16,191 nt of DNA from WHTX01 sp038255145 (GTDB lineage Bacteria > Actinomycetota > Acidimicrobiia > Acidimicrobiales > CAIXPF01), in contig JBBSLP010000088.1 in the NCBI GenBank assembly GCA_038255145.1, forward strand, positions 1 to 16,191, written 5' to 3'. The position numbers were made by a program, and so were the translations under genes. Each line of letters starts with the position of its first letter. Within the stretch, counting starts at the first letter, position 1. Positions 16,056 to 16,191 of this stretch are shown here, in pieces. The notes under the pieces were generated by a model, which saw only the letters and a program-made list of their open reading frames with translations, was not told where the DNA came from and did not search any database.

Positions 16056-16191
16056 CTGGTTCTTGGAGAACCGGATGGTCACGGTGTGCTCGGCGGGGCA
16101 GGTGACGGTGCCGGCGTCGAGATCGATGGTGAAGTCGTCTTTGCTGTATCGGCCGTCGCGGCGGACCGCGGGGGGAACCCGGGCCCGTAGA
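16056..16191 (-). pseudogene. Fragment of an IS1182-type DDE transposase
   Basis: Read on the minus strand from the window edge, this frame contains KDDFTIDLDAGTVTCPAEH followed by TVTIRF. This block precedes the cysteine-rich region in IS1182-type transposases (TVTCPAG-type signature). The resemblance ends about residue IRFSKNQ, where the sequence meets the IS3 remnant, and the expected CPLR-type motif never follows. The 5' part lies outside the window. It is therefore a transposase truncated at its 3' side, in opposite orientation to the IS3 piece. Confidence 0.6.

Overview
The window is very GC-rich bacterial DNA with housekeeping genes arranged as in Actinomycetota. Two blocks match gene orders known from mycobacteria and streptomycetes: lexA / divergent LysM SOS protein / nrdR, here followed by nrdJ, and comF-like / long-form hpf / secA. 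A 6C-type small RNA, a family known from actinobacteria, supports the same placement. Acidimicrobiia is my best guess at class level, but this is inference from style and gene order only.

Layout. 1-78: 3' end of a gene, probably an aminotransferase. 81-1154: dapE (lysine/diaminopimelate pathway). 1176-1817 (-): lexA. 1818-2093: divergent SOS control region with four LexA-box-like palindromes, two promoters and a five-copy 15-bp tandem repeat. 2094-2558: membrane LysM protein, the likely SOS cell-division regulator. 2667-3128: nrdR. 3129-3676: long intergenic region with hairpins, a DnaA-box-like site, a strong promoter and an NrdR box. 3677-6454: nrdJ, the B12-dependent ribonucleotide reductase. 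6464-6493: strong hairpin between convergent units. 6528-7138 (-): VapBC-like toxin-antitoxin pair with an inverted-repeat operator. 7182-7952 (-): SDR oxidoreductase. 7992-10214 (-): fused two-domain CaiB/BaiF-type CoA-transferase. About 10220-10335 (-): 6C-like small RNA with three C-loop hairpins behind a SigF/SigB-type promoter. 10493-11134: ComF-like phosphoribosyltransferase. 11208-11801: hpf. 11922-14798: secA. 14819-15943: prfB. 15975-16191: insertion-sequence debris, with an IS3-type left end abutting an oppositely oriented IS1182-type transposase fragment.

How the genes work together. The left half joins DNA-damage response and nucleotide supply. LexA controls its own gene and the divergent LysM gene. 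NrdR, encoded next, is the repressor of ribonucleotide reductase genes, and a good NrdR box lies in the nrdJ leader. The right half is protein synthesis and export: ribosome hibernation (hpf), Sec translocation (secA) and translation termination (prfB). Between them sits a more variable island (toxin-antitoxin, SDR, CoA-transferase) next to the 6C RNA.

Most notable observations: the 6C-like RNA with three C-rich hairpins and a promoter matching the general-stress sigma consensus, ending directly before a CoA-transferase gene that lacks its usual first strand; the doubly covered divergent SOS promoters; the C-rich 15-bp repeat leader; and the catalytic Asp replaced by Gln in one half of the fused CoA-transferase. 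I found no clearly new multi-gene system.
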